Assembly (NCBI GenBank): GCA_021651055.1 | Contig: JAJHOH010000001.1 | Location: 124,001-188,000 of the forward strand | Origin: Candidatus Manganitrophus morganii | Lineage (GTDB): Bacteria; Nitrospirota; Nitrospiria; SBBL01; Manganitrophaceae | Direction: 5' to 3' | Length of the DNA stretch: 64,000 nt | Shown: positions 10,062 through 20,380 of the stretch, piece after piece | Layout of the letters: every line of letters begins with the position of its first letter | Position numbering within the stretch: position 1 is the stretch's first letter | Program-made: the position numbers and the translations under genes | Notes under the pieces: model-generated | The model's database searches: none | What the model saw: the letters and a program-made list of their open reading frames with translations, nothing else | Told to the model about the DNA's origin: nothing

Positions 10062-10961
10062 ATGCAAATCGGATTTATCGGACTGGGACGCATGGGGGCC
10101 AACATGGTGCAACGACTCGCGGAGGGGGGACACGCCGTCGTCGGTTATGATCGAAGCCCGGACACCGTGCAGCAGATCACCCGCCACGGCGCGGTCGGGG
10201 CGACCTCCCTCGCCGATCTGACCGGAAAGCTGGAGCGGCCCCGCGCCGTTTGGATCATGGTGCCGGCGGGAGAGCCGGTGGCGGAGACGATCAACACCCT
10301 CCTTCCCCACCTCTCTCCGGGGGACATTCTCATCGACGGCGGAAACTCCTATTATAAGGATGCGATTCAACGGGCGGAGACCCTACAGAAAAAAGAAATT
10401 TCTTTTCTTGATGTCGGAACCAGCGGAGGAATCTGGGGACTTTCAGTTGGTTATTGCTTGATGATCGGCGGGGAACAAGAGCACTTCAAGAAACTTGAAC
10501 CGATTTTCGAGACGCTCGCCCCACCCGACGGTTATCTCTACTGCGGCAAAAACGGAGCGGGACATTTCGCGAAGATGGTTCACAATGGAATCGAATATGC
10601 GATGCTGGAAGCGTATGGAGAGGGATTCGAGCTTCTGAAGGCCTCCCCCTTCGGATTCGACTTCAAAAAGGTGGCGCACCTTTGGAACCAGGGAAGCGTC
10701 GTCCGCTCCTGGCTTCTGGAGCTGGCGGAGGAGGCCTTTGAAAAAGATCCCACCCTCTCCAGCGTCAAAGGTTACGTAGAAGATTCCGGCGAGGGACGCT
10801 GGACGATTTTGGAGGCGGTCGAGCGAGGAGTCCCCGTCCCGGCGATTGCAACCTCTCTCTTCCGCCGTTTTCAGTCGCGCCAAGAAGACCGATTCTCCGA
10901 TCAGTTTATCGCCGCGCTTCGAAAGGAGTTTGGAGGCCATGGAACAAAATCAAAAAAATGA
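10062..10961 (+). CDS. gnd: 6-phosphogluconate dehydrogenase, decarboxylating, short (about 300-residue) form
   Basis: The 299-residue product starts with a Rossmann fold ([14 protein letters not shown], residues 2-15). It has the family's [25 protein letters not shown] and [18 protein letters not shown] motifs, the last carrying the catalytic Lys and Asn. The length matches the short, usually NAD-preferring GndA/YqeC-like group rather than the 470-residue E. coli enzyme; cofactor choice is inferred from the group only. It oxidises 6-phosphogluconate to ribulose 5-phosphate. An AAGGAG site precedes the ATG. zwf starts inside its last 23 bases. The upstream hairpin repeat sits in its 5' leader. 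Confidence 0.95.
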   Translation: MQIGFIGLGRMGANMVQRLAEGGHAVVGYDRSPDTVQQITRHGAVGATSLADLTGKLERPRAVWIMVPAGEPVAETINTLLPHLSPGDILIDGGNSYYKDAIQRAETLQKKEISFLDVGTSGGIWGLSVGYCLMIGGEQEHFKKLEPIFETLAPPDGYLYCGKNGAGHFAKMVHNGIEYAMLEAYGEGFELLKASPFGFDFKKVAHLWNQGSVVRSWLLELAEEAFEKDPTLSSVKGYVEDSGEGRWTILEAVERGVPVPAIATSLFRRFQSRQEDRFSDQFIAALRKEFGGHGTKSKK

Positions 10962-12510
10962 AGCGCCGCCGCCGGCCGTGGTCTCCGGGGGGATCACCCG
11001 GCAGAGCGACTGTGCGGAATCGATTCCGGAACCGTGCGGCATCATTATCTTCGGCGCTTCCGGCGATTTGACCCACCGTAAGCTGATCCCGGCCCTCTTC
11101 CACTTGGACCAAGGAAACCTTCTTCCCGATCAATGGTACGTGGTCGGCATTGGAAGGACCGCGATGGACGACGAAGGCTTTCGTAAAACCGTTGCCCAAT
11201 CCCTTGAGGCCCTTCCAGCCGCCCGGTCTGCAAGCCCTTCTCTCCGAAACGCCTTCATGAGCCGGTTTTATTATTTGGCCGGCGACTCACATGACCCGGA
11301 GTATTATCCCTCACTGAAAGAACGGCTGATCCAACTCGAACAGAACAACCGAACCGGCGGGAACCGGCTGATTTACCTCGCCACCCCCCCTTCTCTTTAT
11401 TCTGAAATTATCGGCCAGCTTGGGACGGCGGGGCTCAACCGATCCTCCGGGAAGGGATGGACTCGGATCATCATCGAGAAACCGTTCGGCGCGGACCTCG
11501 AATCGGCCCGGGCGCTGAACCGCCAGGTCCGGGCGGCTTTTCGGGAGGAGCAGGTTTACCGGATCGATCACTTCCTGGGGAAAGAAGCGGTCCAAAACAT
11601 TCTTTTCTTTCGCTTCGCCAATACGATCTTCGAGCCGATCTGGAATCGGCGCTACATCGACCATGTGCAAGTGACCGCCGCGGAGCGTCTCGGGGTCGAG
11701 CGCCGCGCCGGCTATTACGAGAGCGCGGGCGCACTCCGCGATATGTTTCAGAACCACCTGCTTCAACTTCTTTGCGTGGTCGGCATGGAGCCGCCGGCGA
11801 GCTTCGAAGCGGAAGCGATCCGGGATGAGAAGACCAAGGTCTTACGATCGGTCCGGCCCATCTCTGCCGAGGAGGTCGACCGGTTTGCGGTTCGAGGACA
11901 ATACCAAGCCGGCCTGATCGAAGATCGTCCGGTTGTCGGATATCGGAGCGAGCCGGGGGTCGCCCCGCAATCTCAAACCGAGACCTTCGCTGCACTCAAG
12001 CTTTATGTCGACAATTGGCGGTGGCAGGGGGTCCCTTTCTATCTGCGATCCGGGAAGCGGCTTGCCAAAAAAGCAACCGAGATCGCCATCGAATTCAAGC
12101 AGGTCCCGCATCTTCTCTTCAAGCCGCTCCTCTCGGAGAAGATCGAGCCGAACACGCTGGTGCTGAGCGTCCAACCAAGCGAGGGGATCTCTCTCACCTT
12201 CCAGGCGAAACGCCCGGGGGCGAAACTCTGCATGGGGTCGGTGACGATGGACTTTAATTACCACGGCGCCTTTCAGGTCCCCTCCCCCGATGCCTATGAG
12301 CGGCTGTTGTTGGATTGTCTGGCGGGAGATCCGATGCTCTTTTCGCGGGAGGAGTGGATCGATTGGTCCTGGTCGATTCTCGCTCCGGTTCTGAACCGAT
12401 GGAAGGAAAGCGCTGCCTCTTCTCTTCCAAGTTATGAAGCCGGAAGCTGGGGGCCGAAGGAGGCGGATGAGCTTATCGAACGAGATGGGCGCCACTGGCG
12501 GTCCCCCTGA
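10939..12510 (+). CDS. zwf: Glucose-6-phosphate 1-dehydrogenase
   Basis: The 523-residue product has a family-typical NADP-binding start ([22 protein letters not shown], residues 36-57), the active-site motif [13 protein letters not shown] (about 218-230) and the substrate motif EKPFG. It catalyses the first step of the oxidative pentose-phosphate path. The ATG at 10939 lies inside the end of gnd and has AAAGGAG ten bases upstream. The first 33 residues are extra, rich in polar residues and Pro, and precede the Rossmann strand; a later start cannot be excluded. Its last 44 bases overlap pgl. Confidence 0.96.
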   Translation: MEQNQKNEAPPPAVVSGGITRQSDCAESIPEPCGIIIFGASGDLTHRKLIPALFHLDQGNLLPDQWYVVGIGRTAMDDEGFRKTVAQSLEALPAARSASPSLRNAFMSRFYYLAGDSHDPEYYPSLKERLIQLEQNNRTGGNRLIYLATPPSLYSEIIGQLGTAGLNRSSGKGWTRIIIEKPFGADLESARALNRQVRAAFREEQVYRIDHFLGKEAVQNILFFRFANTIFEPIWNRRYIDHVQVTAAERLGVERRAGYYESAGALRDMFQNHLLQLLCVVGMEPPASFEAEAIRDEKTKVLRSVRPISAEEVDRFAVRGQYQAGLIEDRPVVGYRSEPGVAPQSQTETFAALKLYVDNWRWQGVPFYLRSGKRLAKKATEIAIEFKQVPHLLFKPLLSEKIEPNTLVLSVQPSEGISLTFQAKRPGAKLCMGSVTMDFNYHGAFQVPSPDAYERLLLDCLAGDPMLFSREEWIDWSWSILAPVLNRWKESAASSLPSYEAGSWGPKEADELIERDGRHWRSP

Positions 12511-13255
12511 AGAGATCGTGATCTGCCGCGACCGGGACGACCTCGGAGACCAGGCCGCCCGCTCCTTCGTCCGACTTGCCCAAGAGGCTGTCTCGCTTCG
12601 CGGCCGCTTTTCGGCGGCGCTGGCCGGCGGCGCGACTCCCCGGACGATTTACCGGTCGTTGGCGAGCGCCGCGTTTGCAGAGAAGATTTTATGGAAGTCG
12701 GTCCACCTTTTTTGGGGAGACGAACGCGCCGTCCCCCCCGATCATCCCGATTCAAACTACCATCTGGCGAATGAGGCGTTAATTTCTCACGTCCCGATCC
12801 CGCCTCAAAACGTCCATCGGATGCCGGGCGAGAGGAGCGATCTTCAAGCGGCGGCCGATGAATATGAAAAAACCCTCCGCGATTTCTTCGGTCCGTCGGA
12901 TCCGGGATGGCCTTCGTTCGACCTCGTCTTGCTTGGCATCGGATCGGACGGGCATACCGCGTCATTGTTCCCCGGATCGCCGGTTTTGAAGGAAACGGTT
13001 CGGTGGGTCGCCGCACCTTACGTCGAGAAACTCAACGCCGTGCGTTTGACCCTCACCCTGCCGGCGCTCAATCATGCGCGGCGGGTGATCTTCCTCGCGG
13101 CAGGGAAAGAGAAGAGGTCGATTATCAGAGATGTTCTTTCGGACGATTCTCCATCAACCAATCTCCCCGCCCGCATGGTTCAACCCCGGAAGGGGGAGCG
13201 TTTCTTTTTTTTAGATCGAGACGCCGCCGCGCTCCTCGGGAAGAATCTCCGATGA
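12467..13255 (+). CDS. pgl: 6-phosphogluconolactonase (DevB type)
   Basis: The 262-residue enzyme has the SugarP_isomerase fold and DevB signatures: [15 protein letters not shown] near residue 45, [19 protein letters not shown] near 80, and [18 protein letters not shown] near 155. It hydrolyses 6-phosphogluconolactone to 6-phosphogluconate, linking zwf and gnd. I chose ATG 12467, which follows AAGGAGG closely (three-base spacing); ATG 12485 is the alternative. It overlaps the end of zwf by 44 bases, and its stop overlaps the rpiB start in an ATGA. Confidence 0.94.
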   Translation: MSLSNEMGATGGPPEEIVICRDRDDLGDQAARSFVRLAQEAVSLRGRFSAALAGGATPRTIYRSLASAAFAEKILWKSVHLFWGDERAVPPDHPDSNYHLANEALISHVPIPPQNVHRMPGERSDLQAAADEYEKTLRDFFGPSDPGWPSFDLVLLGIGSDGHTASLFPGSPVLKETVRWVAAPYVEKLNAVRLTLTLPALNHARRVIFLAAGKEKRSIIRDVLSDDSPSTNLPARMVQPRKGERFFFLDRDAAALLGKNLR

Positions 13256-13728
13256 AGACGATTGTGGTCGGAAGCGATCATGCGGGATTTAAGGTAAAAG
13301 AACGGATTAAAAATCTCCTGGAGAGGTGGGGCTATCGGGTCGAAGATGTCGGCGCGTACGAGATGATCCCGTCGGATGATTATCCGGAGTATGCGGAGAA
13401 GGTTGCCTTGAAGGTCGTTGCGAAGCGGGGCGGCAGAGGCATTCTGGCCTGCGGGACCGGAATCGGCGCTTCCATCGCAGCCAATAAAATTCCGGGCATC
13501 CGGGCCGCGCTGGTCGGAAGCGTGAAAGATGCAAGGCTCAGCCGCGAACACAACGACGCGAACCTCCTGGTCTTGGGCGGTTGGGAAAACAACAAGGATC
13601 AGATTTCAAAAATCGTTCAGGCTTGGCTGGATGGAAAATTCCAAGGAGGCCGGCACCGGCGCCGGGTCAATCAGATCATCCGGATCGAAAAGAAATATCA
13701 AACACAACGCCTCATGAGGAAAAGATGA
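13252..13728 (+). CDS. rpiB: Ribose-5-phosphate isomerase B
   Basis: The 158-residue cytosolic enzyme has the RpiB signatures GSDHAGFKVKERI (residues 7-19) and ILACGTGIGASIAANK (64-79) with catalytic Cys67. It interconverts ribulose 5-phosphate and ribose 5-phosphate, supplying tkt. It starts in an ATGA overlap with pgl and ends in an ATGA overlap with the truncated glucokinase. The last 15 residues (RIEKKYQTQRLMRKR) are basic and extend past the usual end. Confidence 0.95.
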   Translation: MKTIVVGSDHAGFKVKERIKNLLERWGYRVEDVGAYEMIPSDDYPEYAEKVALKVVAKRGGRGILACGTGIGASIAANKIPGIRAALVGSVKDARLSREHNDANLLVLGGWENNKDQISKIVQAWLDGKFQGGRHRRRVNQIIRIEKKYQTQRLMRKR

Positions 13729-13865
13729 CGGCCTTGGCCGGAGATATCGGGGGAACAAAAACCATTCTGGCGCTGTTCACCGGTGAAAAAGAAGGGATGC
13801 GCCTGATCAGGGAAGCGGTCTATCCAAGCCGTCTTTGTCCAGATCTCGAAGGGGGAAAGAGATGA
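13725..13865 (+). pseudogene. glk: Truncated glucokinase, N-terminal 46 residues only
   Basis: The ORF begins in an ATGA overlap with rpiB and encodes ALAGDIGGTKTILALF, the phosphate-1 motif of ROK/Glk-type glucokinases. It then runs through a YPSR segment that is normal for bacterial Glk and stops at residue 46, where the family needs about 320-350 residues. Its stop codon lies four bases from the kdpE stop on the other strand. No continuation is present in any frame nearby, nor upstream of the kdp operon. The simplest reading is that a rearrangement placed the kdp operon here and removed the rest of glk. Confidence 0.82.
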
Positions 13866-13869
13866 CCGG

Positions 13870-14562
13870 TCAATCCACTCGGAGGCGATATCCCACCCCG
13901 ATCTCCGTCAGCAGATAGCGTGGACGCGACGGATTCTCCTCCAGCTTCCCCCTCAGTTGCCGCATATAGACCCTCAGATATTGCGCTTCCTCCGCGTGCA
14001 GCGGTCCCCACACCTCCTTGAGCAGCTGGCGATGCGTGATGACCTTTCCGGCATGGCGCACCAGAACACCCAGCAACTTGTATTCCGTCGGACTGAGATG
14101 GACCTCTTTGCCGGCGATAAAGACCCGGCGCTTTTCAAGATCGACTCGGAGATCGCCGATCTGGAAAAGCGGCTCCCCCGCCTCTGTCCGGGCGGTGCGG
14201 CGGAGGGCGACCCGCATGCGGGCCAAAAGCTCCTCGATCCCGAACGGTTTCGTCAGATAGTCGTCCGCGCCCAAGTCAAGCGCCGTCACCTTATCATGCT
14301 CCTGAGACCTCGCGGTGAGAACGATGATCGGCTTGGACGTCCATTCACGCAGCCGTCGGATCACCTCCAAGCCGTCGATATCGGGAAGTCCCAGATCGAG
14401 GAGCACAACGTCCGGATTCCAGGCCATGGCTTGCGTCAGCCCCTCCTTTCCGGTCTCGGCATCGACCACCCGATAGCCGGCGCCCGAAAGGGTCGTCTGA
14501 ATGAAATGCCCAATCGGAGTTTCATCTTCAATGACCAATATCGTCGGTTGAGAAGTGGTCAT
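13870..14562 (-). CDS. kdpE: Response regulator KdpE (OmpR family)
   Basis: The 230-residue product has a receiver domain (residues 8-120, phospho-acceptor Asp56 in VVLLDLGLPD, Lys in DDYLTKPFG) and a C-terminal winged helix (130-228, LSPTEYKLLGVLVRHAGKVITHRQLL). It is last in the kdp operon, and its ATG overlaps the kdpD stop (ATGA). It should activate kdp transcription when potassium is low; candidate binding boxes lie at 22641-22693. Confidence 0.96.
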   Translation of the reverse strand: MTTSQPTILVIEDETPIGHFIQTTLSGAGYRVVDAETGKEGLTQAMAWNPDVVLLDLGLPDIDGLEVIRRLREWTSKPIIVLTARSQEHDKVTALDLGADDYLTKPFGIEELLARMRVALRRTARTEAGEPLFQIGDLRVDLEKRRVFIAGKEVHLSPTEYKLLGVLVRHAGKVITHRQLLKEVWGPLHAEEAQYLRVYMRQLRGKLEENPSRPRYLLTEIGVGYRLRVD

Positions 14563-17267
14563 GGTTGGGTCGCCTGCTTCTGCACTTCTTCAGGCTCGAG
14601 ATGCGGCGGCTCTCCGCTGACAGGAAGGGTAAACCGGAAGGAGGCCCCTCCCTCCGGACGGTTCTCAACCCAGATGCGGCCTCCGTGCACCTCCACGACC
14701 CCCCGACAGATCGCCAGCCCCAAGCCGACGCCGCGGGTCCGCTTCGGACCGGTCCGGTAGAACTTATCGAAGATCCGCTGCTCCTCCCCCGGTGGAATGC
14801 CCGGCCCCCGATCCGCCACCGAAATCGTCACCTGACCCTCCTCAAATTCCGCCGACACTTCAATCGGGCCGCCGGCCGGGGTATACTTCGTCGCATTTTC
14901 CAGAAGGTTGATCAACACCTCTTCGATCAAGACGCCGTCCATCGGGACCAGCGGCGCATCGGTCGGCACCTGCGTCGTCACGGTCCGGTCGCTCAGTTTT
15001 TTCTCAAGCCGCACGAGGGCCGCTCCGACCACCTCCTCCAGCGGAAGGGGCTCTTTGTGCATCTGGATGGCGCCCGCCTCCAATCGGGTCATGTAGAGAA
15101 GGTTGTTGACGAGACGATCCATCCACATCACCTCGTCATGAATCGATTGGATCAGTTGCTTCCGCGTTTGCGGATCGAAATCGACCTTTCCTTCAAAGAG
15201 GCTGCTCACCGCGCCGGCGATCGCCGCCAGCGGTGTTCGAAGGTCATGAGAGACGGCGCTCAGCAGAGCGTTGCGCATCCGCTCCGCCTCGATCATCACC
15301 TGGGCTTCTTGTCCCTCCTCGGCCAGCCGCGCCCGCTCGATCGCGCCGGCCATGAGATTGGCGAAGGTCTCCAGCAAATGAATCTGGTCGGGCGCCAACA
15401 GCTCTCGGGGCTGCTCCGGCCGAACCGCCAGCACCCCCAACGGACCGCGCGACGCCGTCAACGGCAAAAAGAGGGCATCGGCTCCCGGGAGGTTGTCGGT
15501 CCCCATTCCGGCCATCTGCGCGTGGTCGAAAACCCATTGCGCGACACCGATATTCTTGGCATCCGAAAACGACGACGCCTGCTCTCCGATCCCCGGTCCC
15601 AGATGTTTCATCGGATCGGCCAGAAACACCGCCGCCTGGCACTTGAAGATCTCGCTGATATGCCTGAGCGCGACTTTGGAGAGGCGCTCCACCAATCGGG
15701 TCTCGGTCAGCTCGCGGCTCAACGCGTAAAGCGCCCCGGTGCGCCGCTCCCGCCCGCGCGCCAGCTCGGCCTGTTCCCGATTTCGTATGGTCAAATTGCT
15801 GATGATCAGCGCAGTCAACAACATCACCAAAAAGGTGATCACGTATTCGGTATCGGAGACCGCAAAGGTCAGGTACGGGGGAACAAAAAAGAAATCGAAC
15901 GCGGCGACCGATAAGATGGAGGCCAAAATGGAAGGTCCGCGTCCCCACCGCGACGCGACGAAGACGACCCCCAACAGATAAATCATCACGATGTTCGTTC
16001 GGGCAAAGGCCGGCTGCATCCACCAGGCAACCAGGGTGGAGAGCGCCACAACCAGCCCCGCCTTCGCGTAGGCCGGCCAGGCGCTCGAACGGCGCAGAAT
16101 ACGCTCCGTCATCGGACGGCTTTTGCCCGCCTCTCCGGTGATGACATAAATGTCGATCTCGCCGCTCTGGCGGACGAGATCGGCCACCACGGAGCCGAAG
16201 AGAAGCTCCTTCCAACGCGACCGGACCGGTTTTCCGACGAGGATCTTGCTGACGTTTTTCGCGCGCGCATAGCTGAGGATCTCTTGGCTGACGCGGTGGC
16301 CGGTGAGGGTCACCGTCTCGGCCCCCAGCTGCTCGGCCAGGCGCAGCGCCCGGACCACCTGGTCCCGCTCCGATTCCGGCCGGCGCGCATGCTCCGGCGT
16401 CTGCACGTAGGCGGCGATCCATTTTCCGTGTAATCCCGCGGCCATGCGGCGCGCGGTCCGAATCAGCTTCCGCGCGCGGGGGGTCGGGTTCACGCAGACC
16501 ATGATCGTCTCCCCCGCCGGCCAGACTCGGGGAACCGCATGATCCCGACGATAGACCTGCATCTCCGCATCGACCCGGTCGGCCGTGCGGCGCAACGCCA
16601 ACTCTCGAAGCGCCGTCAAGTTCCCTTTTCGAAAGAAGTTTTGGATCGCCTGCTCGGCCTGCTCCGGAACATAGACTTTTCCCTCTTTGAGGCGGCGGAT
16701 GAGATCCTCCGGAGGAATATCGATCAGTTCCAGCTCATCGGCCTGCTCCAGGACGGAGTCGGGAACCGTTTCGTGCACCGGAATGCCGGTGATCTGCGTG
16801 ACCACGTCGTTCAGACTCTCGAGGTGCTGAACATTTATTGCGGTATAGACATCGATTCCCGCATCAAGCAGCTCTACGACATCCTGCCATCGTTTGGCAT
16901 GCCGCGATCCCGGCGCATTGGTGTGCGCGAGCTCATCCATCAGAATCAAGGTGGGGCGGCGTTTTAGGGCCGCGTCGAGGTCGAACTCCTTCAGGACGGT
17001 CTCCTGATACTCGACCGGGCGGGGAAGCAGCCTCTCCAGCCCTTCCACCAACGCCTCGGTCTCCCGCCGTCCATGAGTTTCCACCCAGCCGATGACGACA
17101 TCGACCCCCGCTTCAAGCTGTTCGTGGGCCGCCTCCAGCATGGCAAAGGTCTTTCCCACGCCGGCCGCCGCGCCGAAAAAAACGCGCAGCTTGCCGCGCG
17201 CCTGTTTTTTCTCCTCCTCACGGAAGCGCTTTAAAAGCGCATCCGGATCTGGCCGGTGTTCGTCCAT
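14559..17267 (-). CDS. kdpD: Osmosensitive potassium-channel sensor kinase KdpD
   Basis: The 902-residue product has the N-terminal KdpD domain with Walker A GAAAGVGKT (32-40), a Usp-like domain (about 240-370) and four membrane helices (about 395-490). A GAF domain, HisKA (His674 in AVSHDLRTPL) and HATPase (DRGPGIPPGE, GVGLGLAIC) follow. It senses potassium and turgor and phosphorylates KdpE. I prefer ATG 17267 because GGAG lies eight bases upstream of it; an in-frame ATG at 17285 lacks a good site. The two starts sit in a near-perfect 15-base tandem duplication (CCATACYCCATTGGC on the + strand), which may be how the second start arose. Confidence 0.95.
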   Translation of the reverse strand: MDEHRPDPDALLKRFREEEKKQARGKLRVFFGAAAGVGKTFAMLEAAHEQLEAGVDVVIGWVETHGRRETEALVEGLERLLPRPVEYQETVLKEFDLDAALKRRPTLILMDELAHTNAPGSRHAKRWQDVVELLDAGIDVYTAINVQHLESLNDVVTQITGIPVHETVPDSVLEQADELELIDIPPEDLIRRLKEGKVYVPEQAEQAIQNFFRKGNLTALRELALRRTADRVDAEMQVYRRDHAVPRVWPAGETIMVCVNPTPRARKLIRTARRMAAGLHGKWIAAYVQTPEHARRPESERDQVVRALRLAEQLGAETVTLTGHRVSQEILSYARAKNVSKILVGKPVRSRWKELLFGSVVADLVRQSGEIDIYVITGEAGKSRPMTERILRRSSAWPAYAKAGLVVALSTLVAWWMQPAFARTNIVMIYLLGVVFVASRWGRGPSILASILSVAAFDFFFVPPYLTFAVSDTEYVITFLVMLLTALIISNLTIRNREQAELARGRERRTGALYALSRELTETRLVERLSKVALRHISEIFKCQAAVFLADPMKHLGPGIGEQASSFSDAKNIGVAQWVFDHAQMAGMGTDNLPGADALFLPLTASRGPLGVLAVRPEQPRELLAPDQIHLLETFANLMAGAIERARLAEEGQEAQVMIEAERMRNALLSAVSHDLRTPLAAIAGAVSSLFEGKVDFDPQTRKQLIQSIHDEVMWMDRLVNNLLYMTRLEAGAIQMHKEPLPLEEVVGAALVRLEKKLSDRTVTTQVPTDAPLVPMDGVLIEEVLINLLENATKYTPAGGPIEVSAEFEEGQVTISVADRGPGIPPGEEQRIFDKFYRTGPKRTRGVGLGLAICRGVVEVHGGRIWVENRPEGGASFRFTLPVSGEPPHLEPEEVQKQATQP

Positions 17268-17385
17268 CCATACTCCATTGGCCATACCCCATTGGCCGAT
17301 GCCAACCGTTTGGGTGATCAGCTTAAGTCTATTTTTACCATAAACGTATTCTGAAAGCTTGGTCTACTTGGCGCATCGGATCTTT

Positions 17386-17973
17386 TCATTGACTCTTCTT
17401 CGTCAGGTCGTCGAGCGCCAGATTCAATCCGAGAAGATGGACCCGTTGCTCTCCCAACACCCCGAACTGGCGCCCCTCGGTCTGCCTGGCGATCAACCCT
17501 CTGACCACCTCTTCCTCCAACCCCCGTCTCTTCGCGACGCGTCCGACCTGATATTCCGCCGATGCCGGGGTGATGTGCGGGTCGAGCCCGCTGCCGGAGG
17601 CGGTGACGAGGTCTACCGGCACCGGATCGGTATTCTCCGGATCGGCCGATTTGAGCGCCGCCACGCGGTCTGCGACCGCTTTCTTCAACACGTCATTGGC
17701 GGGTCCGAGGTTCGATCCCGACGACGCCGACGCGTTGTACGGAAACGGTCCGGTCGCAGAGGGCCGGCCCCAAAAATATTTCGGATCGTCAAACGGCTGG
17801 CCGACAAGCCGGGACCCCACCACCTCGCCTTCTTTGCGGATCAGACTCCCATCGACTTGATTTGGAAAGAGCAGGCCCGCGATTCCCGTCACGCCGAGGG
17901 GATAAAGCGCCCCTGTAATGACGGTGAGAACCAAAAACATCAACACCGCCGGTCGTAATTCTCGTTTCCACAT
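17386..17973 (-). CDS. kdpC: Potassium-transporting ATPase subunit KdpC
   Basis: The 195-residue product has one N-terminal membrane helix ([32 protein letters not shown]) and the usual soluble part with [22 protein letters not shown] and SGSNLGPAN, ending in [20 protein letters not shown]. It is the chaperone-like subunit that stabilises KdpFABC. I chose ATG 17973, which has AGGAGG five bases before it; a GTG six bases upstream is less likely. Four hairpin repeats fill the 315-base gap to kdpB, an unusually long gap for this operon. Confidence 0.96.
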   Translation of the reverse strand: MWKRELRPAVLMFLVLTVITGALYPLGVTGIAGLLFPNQVDGSLIRKEGEVVGSRLVGQPFDDPKYFWGRPSATGPFPYNASASSGSNLGPANDVLKKAVADRVAALKSADPENTDPVPVDLVTASGSGLDPHITPASAEYQVGRVAKRRGLEEEVVRGLIARQTEGRQFGVLGEQRVHLLGLNLALDDLTKKSQ

Positions 17974-17992
17974 AAACACCTCCTATTTTATA

Positions 17993-18286
17993 TGCGGGGC
18001 CGGCGATGGAAGAAGCTTTTGGTTTCGGATCTTCTCACTCGGCGCGCCCATCCCCTAGATCGATTGTATGTGGGGCCGGCGCTAGTAGAACTCTTTGATT
18101 TCAGACCTTCTCACCAGGTGCGCCATGCCCCAGATCGGTTGTATGTGGGGGCCGGCGCTGGTAGAACTCTTTGATTTCAGACCTTCTCACCAGGTGCGCC
18201 ATGCCCCAGATCGGTTGTATGTGGGGGCCGGCGCTGGTAGAACTCTTTGATTTCAGACCTTCTCACCAGGTGCGCCATGCCCCACA
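17993..18286 (-). repeat. Array of four hairpin repeats between kdpB and kdpC
   Basis: Four head-to-tail copies lie at 18220-18286, 18144-18208, 18069-18132 and 17993-18056, with a period of 75-76 bp. The three nearest kdpB are almost identical; the fourth is diverged. In the sense of transcription each copy reads TGTGGGGCATGGCGCACC, then a conserved AT-richer middle, then ACCAGCGCC and GGCCCC(C)ACA. The outer arms pair with each other and each unit can fold into one long stem-loop. The array begins directly at the kdpB stop: the TAG flows into GGTGTGGGG. Confidence 0.95.
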
Positions 18287-18288
18287 CC

Positions 18289-20361
18289 CTACGCCCAACC
18301 CAGCGCAACTAAGATCAGATCGATCATTTTAATCCCGATAAAAGGAACAACCATCCCCCCCAATCCATAGACCAAGAGATTGCGCCGGAACAAGGACGCC
18401 GCGCCGACCGGCCGGTAGCGAATCCCTCGAAGACAGAGCGGGATCAACGCCACAATCACCAACGCATTGAAGATCACCGCCGAGAGGACCGCGCTTTGCG
18501 GTGTCTCCAATCCCATGACGTTCAACGCTCCGAGCCCAGGATAAATTCCGACAAAGGCCGCCGGAAGGATGGCAAAGTACTTCGCAATGTCGTTGGAGAT
18601 GCTGAAGGTCGTCAAAGCCCCTCGTGTCATCAGAAGCTGCTTTCCGACCTCAACAATCTCGATGAGCTTCGTCGGATTGGAGTCGAGATCGACCAGGTTT
18701 CCCGCCTCTTTGGCCGCTTGCGTTCCGGTGTTCATCGCCACCGCCACGTCGGCTTGGGCCAACGCCGGCGCATCGTTCGTCCCGTCGCCGGTCATCGCCA
18801 CCAATCGCCCGCCGATCTGCAGATCACGAATCAGCTTCAGTTTGGTTTCCGGTGTCGCCTCGGCAAGGAAATCATCGACCCCCGCCTCCGCGGCGACGGC
18901 CGCCGCCGTCAGCGGATTGTCTCCGGTGATCATCACTGTTTTGATTCCCGCCTTGCGAAGCTCTAAGAAACGTTCTTTGATCCCTCCCTTGACGATATCC
19001 TTCAGATGAATCACCCCGAGCGCCTTTCCCCCATCGGCGACGACCAGCGGCGTCCCCCCCTGTTTCGCAATGTGTTCTACGACGGCTCGGACATCAGACG
19101 GGATTTCGCTCCCCTGGCTTTTGACCCAGCTCTCGATGGCGTCGCCGGAGCCTTTCCGGATCTGCTCTCCCGCCGGAAGGTTTACGCCGCTCATCCGTGT
19201 CTGCGCGGAGAAGGGGACAAACGTTGCGCCGATCTCATGGATCTGCCGCTCTCGTATCTTGTAGCGCTGCTTGGCCAGCACGACGATGCTCCGGCCTTCC
19301 GGCGTTTCATCGGCCAGCGAGGCGAGCTGCGCCGCGTCGGCCAGGCGCTCCGGGGTCACCCCCCGCGCCGGTGTAAATTCGGTCGCCTGACGGTTTCCCA
19401 ACGTGATGGTCCCTGTTTTATCGAGAAGGAGCACGTCGACATCCCCCGCCGCCTCGACTGCTTGCCCCGACATGGCAATCACATTTGCTTGGACCATCCG
19501 GTCCATCCCGGCGATCCGGATCGCCGAGAGGAGACCGCCGATCGTCGTCGGGATCAGGCAAACCAGTAAAGCGACCAGGACGGTGACCGTCACCGGCGTT
19601 CCACTCCCTGCGGCGGTCACGCTGTACAAGGAAAAGGGCAAGAGGGTCACGCAAACCAAGAGGAAGAGGATCGTGAGAGACGCGAGCAAAATATTCAGGG
19701 CGATCTCATTCGGGGTCTTCTGGCGCTTCGCCCCTTCCACCATGGCGATCATCCGGTCGATGAACATCTCCCCCGGATTCGTGGTGATGCGGACCACGAG
19801 CCAATCGGAGAGGACCCGCGTTCCCCCCGTCACGGCGCTCCGGTCCCCCGACTCTCGGATCACCGGGGCGCTTTCTCCCGTGATGGCGCTTTCATTCACA
19901 GAGGCGACCCCGACGATCACCTCCCCGTCCGCGGGGATATCGTCGCCCGCCTCGACCAGCACAACATCTCCTTTACGTAAGGAGCTGGCAGAAACGGCTT
20001 GATACCGGCCACGATCCTCCGGATCGGCCAATTTCTTTGCGGAAAGCTCCCGGCGGGATTGCTTCAACGCCGCCGCCTGCGCCTTCCCCCGCCCCTCCGC
20101 CACCGCCTCGGCAAAGTTGGCGAAAATCACCGTAAACCAAAGCCAGACGGAGATCGCCAAGATATATCCGGTCTGCATTTCACCCCTGCCGAACAACGCC
20201 TGTACAAACAACAGGGTCGTCAGGATACTTCCGATCTCGACCACAAACATGACCGGGTTTCGGATCTGCTCTCTTGGATCGAGCCTCCGAAACGCCTCCA
20301 CAACCGCCTGATGAAGGATCGCCCGATCAAACAACGGCCGGCTCTTTTTTGAGTCGCTCAT
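18289..20361 (-). CDS. kdpB: Potassium-transporting ATPase ATP-binding subunit KdpB
   Basis: The 690-residue P-type ATPase has the phosphorylation motif DKTGTIT, the actuator loop ITGESAPV, the hinge [20 protein letters not shown], and the membrane helices expected of the family. It hydrolyses ATP to drive potassium uptake through KdpA. I chose ATG 20361 ([11 protein letters not shown]), preceded by AGAGAGGAAG. The frame stays open further upstream only because it reads through a hairpin repeat; an ATG at 20379 is possible but has a worse site. Hairpin repeat arrays lie on both sides. Confidence 0.97.
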   Translation of the reverse strand: MSDSKKSRPLFDRAILHQAVVEAFRRLDPREQIRNPVMFVVEIGSILTTLLFVQALFGRGEMQTGYILAISVWLWFTVIFANFAEAVAEGRGKAQAAALKQSRRELSAKKLADPEDRGRYQAVSASSLRKGDVVLVEAGDDIPADGEVIVGVASVNESAITGESAPVIRESGDRSAVTGGTRVLSDWLVVRITTNPGEMFIDRMIAMVEGAKRQKTPNEIALNILLASLTILFLLVCVTLLPFSLYSVTAAGSGTPVTVTVLVALLVCLIPTTIGGLLSAIRIAGMDRMVQANVIAMSGQAVEAAGDVDVLLLDKTGTITLGNRQATEFTPARGVTPERLADAAQLASLADETPEGRSIVVLAKQRYKIRERQIHEIGATFVPFSAQTRMSGVNLPAGEQIRKGSGDAIESWVKSQGSEIPSDVRAVVEHIAKQGGTPLVVADGGKALGVIHLKDIVKGGIKERFLELRKAGIKTVMITGDNPLTAAAVAAEAGVDDFLAEATPETKLKLIRDLQIGGRLVAMTGDGTNDAPALAQADVAVAMNTGTQAAKEAGNLVDLDSNPTKLIEIVEVGKQLLMTRGALTTFSISNDIAKYFAILPAAFVGIYPGLGALNVMGLETPQSAVLSAVIFNALVIVALIPLCLRGIRYRPVGAASLFRRNLLVYGLGGMVVPFIGIKMIDLILVALGWA

Positions 20362-20380
20362 TTTCTTCCTCTCTATCATA

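Noticed and set aside
14565-15914. 449-codon open frame opposite kdpD
   Set aside because: Arg/His/Gln/Pro-rich composition, no recognisable domain, and entirely antisense to a well-conserved kinase domain.
17993-18286. Tandem repeats considered as a CRISPR array
   Set aside because: The 66-bp units have gaps of only about 9 similar bases, not unique spacers, and no cas gene is near.
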